A DNA stretch of 64,000 nt from Clostridiales bacterium (GCA_013619125.1 JABXKS010000043.1:1-64000), one strand, 5' to 3'. Shown: positions 43,065 through 51,633, counted from the stretch's first letter. Notes: generated from the letters alone by a model not told the origin. Made by a program: numbers and translations.

Positions 43065-44246
43065 TTATCTGTTTGCAAAAGTTTTTTCGAGTCGGTTTAA
43101 TGCCTCAACAAGAACTTGTTTTGGACAGGAAATATTCATGCGGATAAATCCGGTACCGGCTTCGCCGAACATGGAGCCGCCTTCCAGGATCAGATGTGCT
43201 TCATCGGCAATTACGGAAAGCAATTTTTTTTCTTCCATGCCATAAGCGTTGAAATCCAACCACGTCAGGTAGGTACCTGCAGGCTTGTTGAATTTGATTT
43301 TTGGAAGTTTCTCTTTGATGAATTCGTCTAGGTAGGCAAGATTGTCATCTAGAGTCTTGTTTAATTCCACAACCCAGTCTTCGGACTTGTCGTAAGCGGC
43401 AATCGTGGCTTCCATAGCGAACGGGGAGAGACCGATTGAACCGGTAAATCCAGCCAGTTGTTCTCGAAGCGCTTCGTTTTTGATAACGAGGTTTGTAATA
43501 TGCATGCCAGCCACGTTAAAAGTTTTGTTTACGGCCGTGGCAACGATTAAATTTTTATCATTGGTGAGATTCAAAGCAGATTCAAAATGTGCATCGCTTC
43601 GGATTAGATCGCAGTGAATTTCATCGGCGAAGAACAATACATCATGGGCTTCACAGATAGCTAAAAGCTTAGCTGTGTCTTCGGCGGGCCAAATTTTCCC
43701 GATTGGGTTGTGCGGGTTGCAATAAATAAACATTTTGGTATTCGGATTTTTGCATTTTGCTTCGAAATCCTCAAAATCGATCTGATAATTGTTTTCTTCG
43801 TCTCGAATCAGGTTGTTGCGAAGAACGGTTCGTTTTGTATCTTGGATTTCTCGTTCAAAGGGGTAGTAAACGGGTGGCTGAATAATCACACCATTACCCT
43901 CGGCGGTAAAGGACCGAAGACTGTTTCGAATCGCCGAAACCGTACCATTACTGAAGACGAGCCAATCTTTTTGAAGATTCATGCGATGTCGGCGCTGATA
44001 CCAATTAATAATGCTGTCATGGTAGGCGTTGACGGGCTTGGTGTACCCGATGATGAGTTTGTCCGCTCTTGTTTTGATGCTTTCAATGACAGCGGGCGGG
44101 CAGGCAAAATCCATATCGGCGACCCACATGGAAATCGTATCATCGTAATAATTTAGATTGAAATGATCCATGATTAATTCGGCAGACGTCTTTGCGGCAC
44201 CGGTATGATTTCTGTCGATAACTTGATCAAATGTATAGTTTGACAT
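43065..44246 (-). CDS. PatB/MalY-type PLP C-S lyase (cystathionine beta-lyase-like)
   Basis: A 393-residue fold-type I PLP enzyme. The N-terminal SMWVADMDFACPPAV is the PatB/MalY hallmark, CNPHNPIGKIW and FFADEIHCDLI are cofactor-binding segments, and the Schiff-base lysine is in ATAVNKTFNVAGMH. Such enzymes split cystathionine or other cysteine conjugates to a thiol, pyruvate and ammonia. Start ATG behind AAGGAGTATC. Promoter and a 19-base palindrome lie just upstream, facing a divergent MarR gene. Confidence 0.9.
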   Translation of the reverse strand: MSNYTFDQVIDRNHTGAAKTSAELIMDHFNLNYYDDTISMWVADMDFACPPAVIESIKTRADKLIIGYTKPVNAYHDSIINWYQRRHRMNLQKDWLVFSNGTVSAIRNSLRSFTAEGNGVIIQPPVYYPFEREIQDTKRTVLRNNLIRDEENNYQIDFEDFEAKCKNPNTKMFIYCNPHNPIGKIWPAEDTAKLLAICEAHDVLFFADEIHCDLIRSDAHFESALNLTNDKNLIVATAVNKTFNVAGMHITNLVIKNEALREQLAGFTGSIGLSPFAMEATIAAYDKSEDWVVELNKTLDDNLAYLDEFIKEKLPKIKFNKPAGTYLTWLDFNAYGMEEKKLLSVIADEAHLILEGGSMFGEAGTGFIRMNISCPKQVLVEALNRLEKTFANR

Positions 44247-44278
44247 GATAGATACTCCTTTTTAGTTCAATGGATTGA

Positions 44279-44297
44279 TAGTTCAACTGTTTAACTA
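44279..44297 (-). promoter_or_regulatory. MarR-type operator between patB-like and marR-like genes
   Basis: TAGTTCAACTGTTTAACTA is a 19-base palindrome with one mismatched pair. It lies directly after the -10 of the minus-strand promoter, over the start of transcription. TAGTTCAA also occurs at 44263-44270 as a partial second site. Confidence 0.65.
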
Positions 44298-44298
44298 T

Positions 44299-44327
44299 AT
44301 AATAAAGAAAGAGTATTCATTTGTCAA
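44299..44327 (-). promoter_or_regulatory. Minus-strand promoter of the PatB-type gene
   Basis: Read on the minus strand: TTGACA, 17 bases, TATTAT. The palindrome begins immediately downstream. Confidence 0.8.
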
Positions 44328-44440
44328 TCTAGTCTGAAAATTTACGGAGTCGGTGATGGATTGGCAAAGAGGCAAAGGAAGTAAGATGGGTGATATCCTG
44401 AAATGGATAAACTCAAAAATCGCGTAGAAAGGAAAATGGG

Positions 44441-44953
44441 ATGAGTATAGAACAGGAATTTGCGTTGGTCGAGCAAGAGTTCACAAGCTTTATGGAATAT
44501 CTCAATACCAATATGAGGATTAGCCAGAGCTACCATTCCACGCCGCGCTATTATGGGATTGATGAGGAGCTATATATCTCGGAAGCCCATGTGATTCAGG
44601 CGATTGGAGACAATCCAGATCAAAGCCTATTTGAATTGGCTGCGGAAACTCATCGGACGAAGAGTGCGATGTCCATGATGATTCGAAAACTTGAGAAAAA
44701 AGGGTTGGTTTCTAAAATCAGAACGGAAGAAGACAATCGAAAGGTTGCTTTGACCCTGACGGAGAAGGGACAGATTGTATACGACTATCATCAAGCGCTG
44801 GATGAAATTAATTATCGGGCGATATTTGAAAAAATGTGTCGGATTGAAGAAATTAGCCTCAAAGACCTTGAAATCGCCAATAAAGTGTTAAAGAGCCTGA
44901 TCGAAATTCCGTGCAGGAAATTATTACCGATTGATAAGGATGGGGAAAAATAA
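44441..44953 (+). CDS. MarR-family transcription regulator
   Basis: A 170-residue winged-helix regulator. The DNA-binding core is SLFELAAETHRTKSAMSMMI and RKLEKKGLVSKIRTEEDNRK, followed by LTLTEKGQ, all standard for MarR proteins. It is divergent from the PatB-type C-S lyase gene, and the palindrome at 44279-44297 over that gene's promoter is its likely binding site, so it probably represses the lyase until a ligand (perhaps a cysteine conjugate or amino acid) appears. Start ATG behind AGAAAGGAAAA. Confidence 0.9.
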   Translation: MSIEQEFALVEQEFTSFMEYLNTNMRISQSYHSTPRYYGIDEELYISEAHVIQAIGDNPDQSLFELAAETHRTKSAMSMMIRKLEKKGLVSKIRTEEDNRKVALTLTEKGQIVYDYHQALDEINYRAIFEKMCRIEEISLKDLEIANKVLKSLIEIPCRKLLPIDKDGEK

Positions 44954-45039
44954 AGAAAGTGAAACCTCAGTTTGTGGTTTTTCGACGCTTCAAGCGGTTG
45001 AGCGTACTCGTCGACTTGGTTTGATTTGTAAAGAGTGAT

Positions 45040-45068
45040 GGGACATGGCATACATTCAATGATATAAT
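45040..45068 (+). promoter_or_regulatory. Promoter of the exonuclease gene
   Basis: GGGACA (weak -35), a 17-base spacer and a perfect TATAAT (45063-45068). The ribosome site AGGAGA follows about 20 bases later. Confidence 0.5.
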
Positions 45069-45103
45069 AATTCAGTTCAATGAAAATTAGGAGACGTGAA
45101 AAT

Positions 45104-45646
45104 ATGGATTTTGTTGTACTGGATTTTGAGACGACGGGTCTTCGGAATGAAGATCAAATTATAGAAATTGGATATGTGTGGATTCAGAATGGAGAGATCA
45201 AGGCGGAACGCAGCAGCCTGATCAATCCGGGGGGTCCGATATCGAGTAGGATTACCCAGATTACCGGAATAGACACGGAGATGGTGGCAGACGCGCCGGA
45301 AATGCATGAAGTAATTGAAGGCTTTGCCAAGTTTTTACGGGGGAAGATGGTAGTTGCCCACAATGCGTCCTTTGATGTGCGGTTTTTAAACAACGCGCTT
45401 CGACGGGCAAACTTAGACGGAGTGTACGAGTATGTATGCACCATGCGTATGTTCCGGGGATATAAGCGGGAGTTGGGAATTGAAACGCCGGGAGCGAAAT
45501 TATCGGATCTGACATCGTATTTTGGCTTGCACAATGACCGCGCCCATCGTGCTTTGGAAGATGCCCAGGTAACGGGAAAGGCATTTATGGATATGTGTGC
45601 GGTGTTGCCGTGGGAGAATTGGGTGACACAAAAGAAAAGAGGCTAA
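45104..45646 (+). CDS. DnaQ-like 3'-5' exonuclease (DEDDh)
   Basis: A 180-residue exonuclease of the DNA polymerase III epsilon type. Exo I is VVLDFETTGLRNEDQIIEIG, Exo II is VVAHNASFDVRFL and Exo III is HNDRAHRALEDAQVTGKAF, giving the DEDDh set. It acts on DNA or RNA 3' ends in the cytoplasm. ATG 45104 follows AGGAGA; 45080 is upstream of that site. The stop TAA at 45644-45646 is followed in the same frame by 55 sense codons (see 45647-45814), so the gene may once have been longer. Confidence 0.9.
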   Translation: MDFVVLDFETTGLRNEDQIIEIGYVWIQNGEIKAERSSLINPGGPISSRITQITGIDTEMVADAPEMHEVIEGFAKFLRGKMVVAHNASFDVRFLNNALRRANLDGVYEYVCTMRMFRGYKRELGIETPGAKLSDLTSYFGLHNDRAHRALEDAQVTGKAFMDMCAVLPWENWVTQKKRG

Positions 45647-45814
45647 GAAGAAAAGGAAGAGGATGATGATGAAAATGAATTGACCTTTATTGAGGAGTGG
45701 ACAGACCAATCAGCGGTTGATGCCCCTATGGCTTCAGAGCATTTTACGTCGCTTGTTCCAAAAATCAATGAGTGTGTAGCAGAATTGGATGTCCAATTTT
45801 ATAAAAAGGCATGA
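45647..45814 (+). pseudogene. In-frame acidic tail downstream of the exonuclease stop
   Basis: From the base after the TAA, the same frame stays open for 55 codons, reading EEKEEDDDENELTFIEEW, then ASEHFTSLVPKINECVAELD and a final TGA inside the next terminator. There is no start codon with a ribosome site for this part. A single GAA-to-TAA change would explain the split. It is either a truncated C-terminus or a readthrough extension. Confidence 0.5.
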
Positions 45815-45854
45815 TTGCGCAAGCCTAAGGTGTGAGCAATCACGCCTTTTTTTT
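45806..45854 (+). terminator. Rho-independent terminator
   Basis: GGCATGATTGC and GCAATCACGCC pair with one mismatch, followed by eight T. The TGA of the acidic tail lies inside the 5' arm, which supports the tail being part of the original gene. Confidence 0.75.
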
Positions 45855-45930
45855 GTGAAAGATCGCTGAAGGGCATATGGTATAATAAATGGGAACGATG
45901 TCAGCATATTTTGTCGAAAGGGTGGTCGCA

Positions 45931-47217
45931 ATGAAGATTGCAATTGTTGGTGCGAAAGATTCAGTTGAGAAAGTATACCGAATAGGAATCAGTTCCTATT
46001 TGGAGCATGAATTTATTCCATTTGAAGTTGGATCGTGCGACAAATGTGAGGAAGTTTTGAATCGATGTGAAGAAACTGCCGATGGACTGATTTTCACAGG
46101 ACTGGGATTGGTCAACACTTCAAAGAAGCTAAATGTTTTTTCCATTCCGGTAGAATTTATCACCCGTGACGGCTCCTGCATTATTAAAACATTCTGGGAT
46201 ATGAAAGAGAGAAATCTATCACCGAAGCGGATTAGCATGGATGTTGTGGGCAAGCATTTATTCGATGATGTCTGCACAGAGCTGGATTTATATTTTGATC
46301 AGTCGTATTTGTTCCCTTATAACCCGGAGCAGATTGAAGCGGAGTTGATACAAGAGCATCGAAGGCTTTGGGAAGAGGGGTTGATTGATCTAGCCATAAC
46401 CAGTTATGGTTGGATTTACGATCAATTGAGGGAGGCTAATGTGTCGGTTGCTCGTTTGGCCGTTACAGCGCCGAGTATTCGAAATTCCATTGACCGTTTA
46501 ATTGCTCGCATTGAGAACCAGGAGATGAAGCGCTCGCAATTGGCGGTTCAGATGGTGAATATAGAGGCGAAGCAGGATTACAATCGTTATGAATATGAGG
46601 CATTGCGCAAACGAAATATATTTGAACGAATGCTGATTGATTATCTGCCTGTGATTCAAGGAACGGTAACACAAAGGGGTGAACAGTACATTATTATCAG
46701 CACCCGGGGGGCCATGGAGAACCCTGTGAGTGAGGCGGCTTTTTTAAAGATTTTGAATAGCGCTGAAAAAGAAAACATCCGTTTGTATGCAGGAGTGGGG
46801 TTTGGGCATACAGCATTCGATGCAGATTTTAATGCTCGAACAGCTTTGAAAAGATCGCGTCAAGAGAAGGGAAACACCTATTATATCGTCGATGCGAAAA
46901 AAAGGGTTGCAGGGCCAATTGGGCAGAAGGAAGTTCTAACCTTTGAGAGTGTCTCCATAGGGAAAGCGGTTCAAAAGGTTGCCCAGGAAACTGGATTGAG
47001 TACTACTTATATTTCCAAGATTATGAATTTGACAAAGAAGCTGGACACGAATTTGATTGATTCCAAAAAAATGGCAGAATTATTGATGGTGACCGAACGT
47101 TCTGCAAGACGCATTTTGAAAAAGCTATTGGATGCCGGGTATGCGGAGATCGCAACATCTTCTCAACAGAATTCAGTAGGTAGACCCATTTACATTTACA
47201 AAGTTTTAATTCCCTAA
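45931..47217 (+). CDS. Multi-domain transcription regulator with degenerate GGDEF-like domain
   Basis: A 428-residue protein. Residues about 1-180 form an alpha/beta sensor region (MKIAIVGAKDSVEKVYRIG, LIFTGLGLVN). Residues about 255-345 look like a degenerate nucleotide-cyclase/GGDEF-like fold (IRLYAGVGFGHTAFDADFNA). Residues about 350-428 are a winged helix (AQETGLSTTYISKIMNL, LLMVTERSARRILKKLLDAG). This layout occurs in regulators beside amidohydrolase and transporter genes, so it probably controls the DUF3100/M20 genes downstream. ATG 45931 follows AAAGGGTGG; the ATG at 45889 has no ribosome site. A TATAAT lies at about 45879. Confidence 0.7.
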   Translation: MKIAIVGAKDSVEKVYRIGISSYLEHEFIPFEVGSCDKCEEVLNRCEETADGLIFTGLGLVNTSKKLNVFSIPVEFITRDGSCIIKTFWDMKERNLSPKRISMDVVGKHLFDDVCTELDLYFDQSYLFPYNPEQIEAELIQEHRRLWEEGLIDLAITSYGWIYDQLREANVSVARLAVTAPSIRNSIDRLIARIENQEMKRSQLAVQMVNIEAKQDYNRYEYEALRKRNIFERMLIDYLPVIQGTVTQRGEQYIIISTRGAMENPVSEAAFLKILNSAEKENIRLYAGVGFGHTAFDADFNARTALKRSRQEKGNTYYIVDAKKRVAGPIGQKEVLTFESVSIGKAVQKVAQETGLSTTYISKIMNLTKKLDTNLIDSKKMAELLMVTERSARRILKKLLDAGYAEIATSSQQNSVGRPIYIYKVLIP

Positions 47218-47295
47218 AAGCAAGTTGAAAAACAAAAGGAAAGATGATACAATTTATTACATAAAGGTCATGATTCGCATCGGCTCGATCGTTGT

Positions 47296-47321
47296 ATGCC
47301 CAAGAGGGCATCTTTCTTTTT
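47296..47321 (+). terminator. Rho-independent terminator of the regulator gene
   Basis: ATGCCC and GGGCAT with loop AAGA, followed by CTTTCTTTTT. Confidence 0.75.
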
Positions 47322-47325
47322 ACAC

Positions 47326-47369
47326 AATTTCGGACGTAATAAGGACAAGTGACATTAATGTCCGAAACT
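47326..47369 (+). promoter_or_regulatory. CGGAC/GTCCG inverted repeat upstream of the DUF3100 operon
   Basis: TTTCGGACGTAATA (47328-47341) and ATTAATGTCCGAAAC (47354-47368) are inverted arms. CGGAC starts at 47331 and GTCCG at 47360, 29 bases apart. The same motif with the same 29-base spacing occurs at 51638-51671 before the agmatine operon, so a shared regulator is likely. Confidence 0.7.
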
Positions 47370-47507
47370 AGCGTCGCAGAGTCTATCTGGATTATCTTAG
47401 CATTGTAAATTGTCGCAATATTCACTCTTCGCAAGTCTTTTCCCAGCTTGCGCATAGAAAGGAGGATGCTACTATCGGGATACTATTTTGAAGGGAGTGT
47501 TGTTTTG

Positions 47508-48356
47508 ATGAGTACAAATTACAAATCGTCATCATTCAGAAATTTATACATAATCGTGTTTATTATTGTCATTATTAGTGAATTGATTGGAATTAGAAAA
47601 TTTGCGGTTGGTCCTGGATCTGTTGTTCTCTTGCCAATGTTGTACGCGGTAATTATTGGTCTTGTGATCACACCGGGGATCTTAGGCAAGCGCATTGCCG
47701 CTTTGAAATCCATGATTACAGATGAGGTGATGGAGATCGCCGGTATGCTAGTTATGCTTTCATTACTGCCGCTAGGTGTCAAGTACGGAACCTTGGTAGG
47801 TCCGAATATCGTGAAAGTTGTACAAGCGGGTCCAGCATTCTTATTGCAAGAACTCGGCAACCTGGGCACTGTATTTATTGGTCTGCCTTTGGCAATGGCT
47901 TTGGGATTGAAACGCGAGGCCATAGGCGCCACTGTTAGTATCTGTCGCGAACCGACCCTTGGGGTAATTGGCGAGCGATATGGCATCAACTCTCCAGAAG
48001 GTACGGGTGTATTGGGCACCTACATGATGGGAACCGTTTTGGGAACCATTTTCTTTGGTCTTTTGGGTTCTTTTGCAGTCAACACGGGAATCCATCCATA
48101 TGCGTTGGCAATGGCTTCAGGCATGGGCAGTGGATCCATGATGACGGCAGCATCTTCTTCTTTGGCAGAAACTGTACCGGCAATGCGAGACACCATTCTT
48201 GCATATGCGGCAACCAGTAATATGTTAACTGGTGTGACGGGATTGTACAGCGTTGTATTTTTAGCGCTTCCATTGTCCAATTGGTTATATAAGAAATGGG
48301 AGCCGTTCTTTGCACGCAGAGAAGCAGCTGAAGGGAGTGGGAAAGATGCAAAATAA
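47508..48356 (+). CDS. DUF3100-family membrane protein
   Basis: A 282-residue polytopic membrane protein with about eight helices. The stretch REPTLGVIGERYGINSPEG and the small-residue-rich ASGMGSGSMMTAASSSL match what I recall of DUF3100. Proteins of this family sit next to amidohydrolases and are probably transporters, but no substrate is established. ATG 47508 follows GAAGGGAG; the frame from 47448 begins within the leader. It overlaps the next small membrane gene by 11 bases. Confidence 0.75.
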   Translation: MSTNYKSSSFRNLYIIVFIIVIISELIGIRKFAVGPGSVVLLPMLYAVIIGLVITPGILGKRIAALKSMITDEVMEIAGMLVMLSLLPLGVKYGTLVGPNIVKVVQAGPAFLLQELGNLGTVFIGLPLAMALGLKREAIGATVSICREPTLGVIGERYGINSPEGTGVLGTYMMGTVLGTIFFGLLGSFAVNTGIHPYALAMASGMGSGSMMTAASSSLAETVPAMRDTILAYAATSNMLTGVTGLYSVVFLALPLSNWLYKKWEPFFARREAAEGSGKDAK

Positions 48357-48819
48357 AACAATCGATCAAGTCAAATTGATGCTGGTAATTGGCGCGATGA
48401 TTCTTGTTGGCCAGAAGATTGGCCGTACGGTTATCGGAAAAGAATTGGCGCCTTTGGGAGCATCCGTTATTGGGATTTTAACGGTATTGGTGATTTGTAT
48501 GGTAGCGCTAAAACTGAAAGGAGCCTTCCCTAAGGTGAAGTTTCCGGCGTTTGCTTGGGCGACAATGATTGCCTTGATCCTCAGCATGCCATTTATGCCA
48601 ACCGCAAAGCTTTTCTTGCAATATACGGGCAATGTTGATTTCTTGGCAACAACTACGCCAATTCTTGCTTTCGCAGGTATTTCTGTTGGAACGAAGTTGA
48701 CTCAATTAAAGAAAATCAGCTGGAAGCTTGTGATTATTGCCATCGTTGTATTCATAGGTACTTTTTTTGGATCGGCATTGGTTGCGCAATTAGTCTTGAA
48801 AATTCAGGGTATTATCTAG
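48346..48819 (+). CDS. Small partner membrane protein of the DUF3100 gene
   Basis: A 157-residue protein with about five hydrophobic helices (LMLVIGAMILVGQKIG, VIGILTVLVICMVALKL, WATMIALILSMPFMP, ATTTPILAFAGISVG, LVIIAIVVFIGTFFGSALV). The ATG overlaps the end of the DUF3100 gene, so the two products are probably made together and may form one transporter of two unequal subunits. I do not recognise a named family. A terminator-like hairpin follows before the M20 gene. Confidence 0.75.
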   Translation: MQNKTIDQVKLMLVIGAMILVGQKIGRTVIGKELAPLGASVIGILTVLVICMVALKLKGAFPKVKFPAFAWATMIALILSMPFMPTAKLFLQYTGNVDFLATTTPILAFAGISVGTKLTQLKKISWKLVIIAIVVFIGTFFGSALVAQLVLKIQGII

Positions 48820-48841
48820 TAAAAAGATTCTATTAGACTTG

Positions 48842-48880
48842 AAAGGCAATCTATCAGGAGACTGCGGTAGGTTGCCTTTT
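48842..48880 (+). terminator. Terminator between the membrane pair and the M20 gene
   Basis: AAAGGCAATCTA and TAGGTTGCCTTT form a 12-base stem, followed by TACAAG rather than a long T-run. It probably reduces, but does not abolish, transcription into the amidohydrolase gene. Confidence 0.6.
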
Positions 48881-48908
48881 ACAAGTAAAAAGATAAAGGG
48901 AGCACCTT

Positions 48909-50225
48909 ATGAATAAAAAAGAGCTGAAAAGTAAAATCTGTGAAATGATTGAAGTGAACAAGGCGGAAATTATCGAAGCGGGAGAGCGGATTTACAAGCA
49001 TCCGGAATTGGGATATAAGGAAGAATACGCGACCCAGGTCATGGTGGAAGCCTTTGAGAATCTTGGATTGTCGGTGGATAAGAATATCGCGGTGACGGGA
49101 TGCCGAGCAAGAAGTGAAAATGAAAAGGCGGGTCCAAGAATTGCGGTGCTGGGAGAGTTGGACGCGATTCTTTGCAAGGAGCACGTGGACGCGGATCCTG
49201 CAACGGGAGCTATTCATGCCTGCGGACATAATATTCAAGCGGCAGCTATGCTGGGCGTAGCCATTGGATTGGTAAAATCGGGCGCATTGGAGCTGTTAGA
49301 CGGGGCTGTGGAATTTATGGCGGTGCCGGCTGAAGAGTTTGTTGAGCTGGAATTTCGTGATCAATTGAGAAGAGCAGACAAGATTCGCTATTTTGGCGGT
49401 AAGCAGGAATTGATTTATAAAGGCTACTTTGATGATGTTGATATCAGCATGATGGTCCATGCCTTGAATCTGCCGGGAAAGACATTTTTAACGGGCGGGA
49501 AAGGCAATGGATTTATCGGCAAGAAGGTGAACTTTATTGGGAAGGAAGCCCATGCTGGCAGTGCGCCGCAGGATGGAATCAACGCTTTGAACGCGGCCAT
49601 GCTTGCGCTGAACAATATTCACGCACAGCGGGAGACATTCCCCGAAGCTGAGCGGATTCGTGTTCATCCTATCATCACCAAGGGTGGAGACATTGTTAAT
49701 GTCGTTCCAGCCGATGTGCGCATGGAATTGTATGTGCGCGGACGCACCATTCCGGGAATCGTCACTGCCAATGAAAAGGTGAATCGGTCCCTGATTGCGG
49801 GAGCTATGGCAATAGGCGCCGAAGTAGAGATCGAAGAAATTCCGGGTTATATGCCACTTTTGACCGTGCCAGCTTTGGATAAGATCTTTGAATCAAATGC
49901 GGGAGTGCTGGTGGATCCCGATACCATTATCTCGGGAGGTGACTTTACCGGTTCCTTCGATTTTGGCGATGTATCACATTTGATACCGACCCTGCATCCT
50001 TTTGTTGGAGGTGTTGAGGGCGCTCTTCATACAAGGGAGTTTGCCAATATGGATCCTGATTTGACCTATATTACTCCAGCAAAGGTTATGGCCATGACGA
50101 TTGTCGATCTTCTATTTGACGGAGCGGAGAAAGCCCGGGAAGTCATCGCGGATTTCAAACCGGTGATGACAAAAGAAGAGTACTTGGCATATATGGAAAG
50201 CGTAACGGGAACAATAAAAGCATAG
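48909..50225 (+). CDS. M20D-family amidohydrolase
   Basis: A 438-residue metal-dependent amidohydrolase related to aminobenzoyl-glutamate hydrolase B and IAA-amino acid hydrolases. Features: YKHPELGYKEEYAT at the start, AIHACGHNIQAAAMLG with metal ligands, the catalytic PAEEFVELEF, VHALNLPG, and HAGSAPQDGINALNAAMLAL in the dimerisation domain. It cleaves N-acyl or amide-linked amino acids in the cytoplasm. With the DUF3100 pair it suggests uptake then hydrolysis of an amidated amino acid. Start ATG behind AAAGGGAG. Confidence 0.88.
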   Translation: MNKKELKSKICEMIEVNKAEIIEAGERIYKHPELGYKEEYATQVMVEAFENLGLSVDKNIAVTGCRARSENEKAGPRIAVLGELDAILCKEHVDADPATGAIHACGHNIQAAAMLGVAIGLVKSGALELLDGAVEFMAVPAEEFVELEFRDQLRRADKIRYFGGKQELIYKGYFDDVDISMMVHALNLPGKTFLTGGKGNGFIGKKVNFIGKEAHAGSAPQDGINALNAAMLALNNIHAQRETFPEAERIRVHPIITKGGDIVNVVPADVRMELYVRGRTIPGIVTANEKVNRSLIAGAMAIGAEVEIEEIPGYMPLLTVPALDKIFESNAGVLVDPDTIISGGDFTGSFDFGDVSHLIPTLHPFVGGVEGALHTREFANMDPDLTYITPAKVMAMTIVDLLFDGAEKAREVIADFKPVMTKEEYLAYMESVTGTIKA

Positions 50226-50234
50226 GAGTACAAA

Positions 50235-50275
50235 AAAAGACACGGATCATATCGATGATATGGTCCGTGTCTTTT
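50235..50275. terminator. Bidirectional terminator between convergent genes
   Basis: AAAAGACACGGA and TCCGTGTCTTTT form the outer stem and CATATC/GATATG continues it. It is symmetric and serves the M20 and HD genes. Confidence 0.9.
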
Positions 50276-50287
50276 GTGATTTCTTTT

Positions 50288-50851
50288 TTATCCCAATAGG
50301 GAGTATCCTTGTTCATTTAGCATGGATTCATGTTCTTTCAATCCGCTGACGATGGTGTCGATATGATCGGCGAATTCAACACCCATGTCTTCCATGGAAC
50401 TGACTAGCTCTTCACGGTTAACGGCGCGTGCGAAGGCTTTGTCTTTCATTTTCTTTTTTACCGATTTTGCTTTCAAGCCTTCAAACTTTGTCGGACGCAT
50501 CAGTGCGACAGCAATAATAAAGCTGGCCATCTCATCGACGGCGTGTAGGGCTTTTCGCTCCATCAAATCGCGCGGGACATCTGGATCGATGCCATGGGAC
50601 AGGATAGAATCGACAAAGGTTTGATCGAAACCCGTATCTGCCAGCAGTTCTGGCGCCTTTGCGGGATGAACCTCGGGGAATTTCTCGAAATCTAGATCGT
50701 GCAGCAGGCCCAGGAGCCCCCAGCGATCAGTGTCTTCGCCAAATTTCTTCGCGTAGGCGATCATGGCCGCTTCCACAGCCAGGGAATGGCGGTAAACACG
50801 ATCGGTCTTTACATGTTCTTTCAACAGTTCAACAGCTTCTTCTCGATTCAT
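50288..50851 (-). CDS. HD-domain phosphohydrolase
   Basis: A 187-residue HD/HDIG-type metal-dependent phosphohydrolase. The metal ligands are in VYRHSLAVEAAM, LLGLLHDLDFEKF (HD), ILSHGIDPDVPRD and LHAVDEMASFI. This arrangement matches the group annotated as HDIG-domain hydrolases acting on nucleotides. ATG 50851 follows AGGAGGG; the ATG at 50881 is upstream of that site. Single-gene unit. Confidence 0.87.
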   Translation of the reverse strand: MNREEAVELLKEHVKTDRVYRHSLAVEAAMIAYAKKFGEDTDRWGLLGLLHDLDFEKFPEVHPAKAPELLADTGFDQTFVDSILSHGIDPDVPRDLMERKALHAVDEMASFIIAVALMRPTKFEGLKAKSVKKKMKDKAFARAVNREELVSSMEDMGVEFADHIDTIVSGLKEHESMLNEQGYSLLG

Positions 50852-51017
50852 GGGTTCCCTCCTAATGGGTATGCGTAGCATTAATTTGTCTACTATTATA
50901 GCATAGTTTGCAGAGAGGTGATGAACTCAAGGTGTGCAGAATCGTTTTTATGTAGGAAAATGGAATGCTACATAATGGTCGAAAGGAGAGGGTCTTCTTT
51001 GAATGAAATGGAAATCA

Positions 51018-51055
51018 AAAAAATGCGTACGGAGAATTTTCCGTACGCATTTTTT
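51018..51055 (-). terminator. Terminator of the Lrp-type regulator gene
   Basis: AAAAAATGCGTACGGA and TCCGTACGCATTTTTT form a perfect 16-base stem. The stop codon of the minus-strand gene (51054-51056) is at its edge. Confidence 0.9.
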
Positions 51056-51536
51056 ATTCTTTAAAATCTGATTCAATCGGTACCCATTCATCGATATTGT
51101 ACAGGATCTTGGGAATAATAAAGAAGTTGATGACTTCCACCCCTTCCGTTTGAGGGAGGGTGAAGTTGATAAAGTCGTACATTTCCTCATTGTCCAAGAA
51201 TCTTGTTTCGATGGCCAGGTTTGCCTTTCCCCAACCAGTTGCGATATAACAGACGTTGGGGTTGTTTTTGCAGTAGGCCACAAAGTCATCATAAACGGTT
51301 TCATCCACTTTCAAGTTGATGTCGGCGATGGAATGGTAGCCAAACATACTGGGATCGACAATGGTTGTCACCCGGATGGCTTCCGTATCGATCAGATGGG
51401 TGATGCGTCGACGAACCGTACGTTCATTGATTCCTGTTGCTTTGGAAATTTGGGCTGCAGATGCTCGTGCATCCTTAGACAGCTCCTTGATAATTTGATA
51501 GTCGATCTTGTCAAACGACTTGATTTTTTCAGCCAT
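51054..51536 (-). CDS. Lrp/AsnC-family transcription regulator
   Basis: A 160-residue regulator. The N-terminal helix-turn-helix is DYQIIKELSKDARASAAQI and SKATGINERTVRRRITHL. The C-terminal RAM ligand domain has the typical beta start (VTTIVDPSMFGYHSIADINL) and GWGKANLAIETRF. It is divergent from the agmatine operon, with an inverted repeat between the two promoters, so it is the best candidate for its regulator, perhaps sensing agmatine, putrescine or arginine. Start ATG behind AGGAGGG. It has its own promoter at 51581-51609. Confidence 0.9.
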   Translation of the reverse strand: MAEKIKSFDKIDYQIIKELSKDARASAAQISKATGINERTVRRRITHLIDTEAIRVTTIVDPSMFGYHSIADINLKVDETVYDDFVAYCKNNPNVCYIATGWGKANLAIETRFLDNEEMYDFINFTLPQTEGVEVINFFIIPKILYNIDEWVPIESDFKE

Positions 51537-51580
51537 GTAAAGACCCTCCTGACGCTGGAATACAGGTGAATTCTATAATC

Positions 51581-51609
51581 ATATTATCATTTTGGTGTTA
51601 GATATGCAA
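51581..51609 (-). promoter_or_regulatory. Minus-strand promoter of the Lrp-type gene
   Basis: Read on the minus strand: TTGCAT, 17 bases, TAATAT. The CGGAC/GTCCG inverted repeat lies just upstream of this -35. Confidence 0.6.
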
Positions 51610-51633
51610 GAAATTTTGCTGAATAAACATTTA

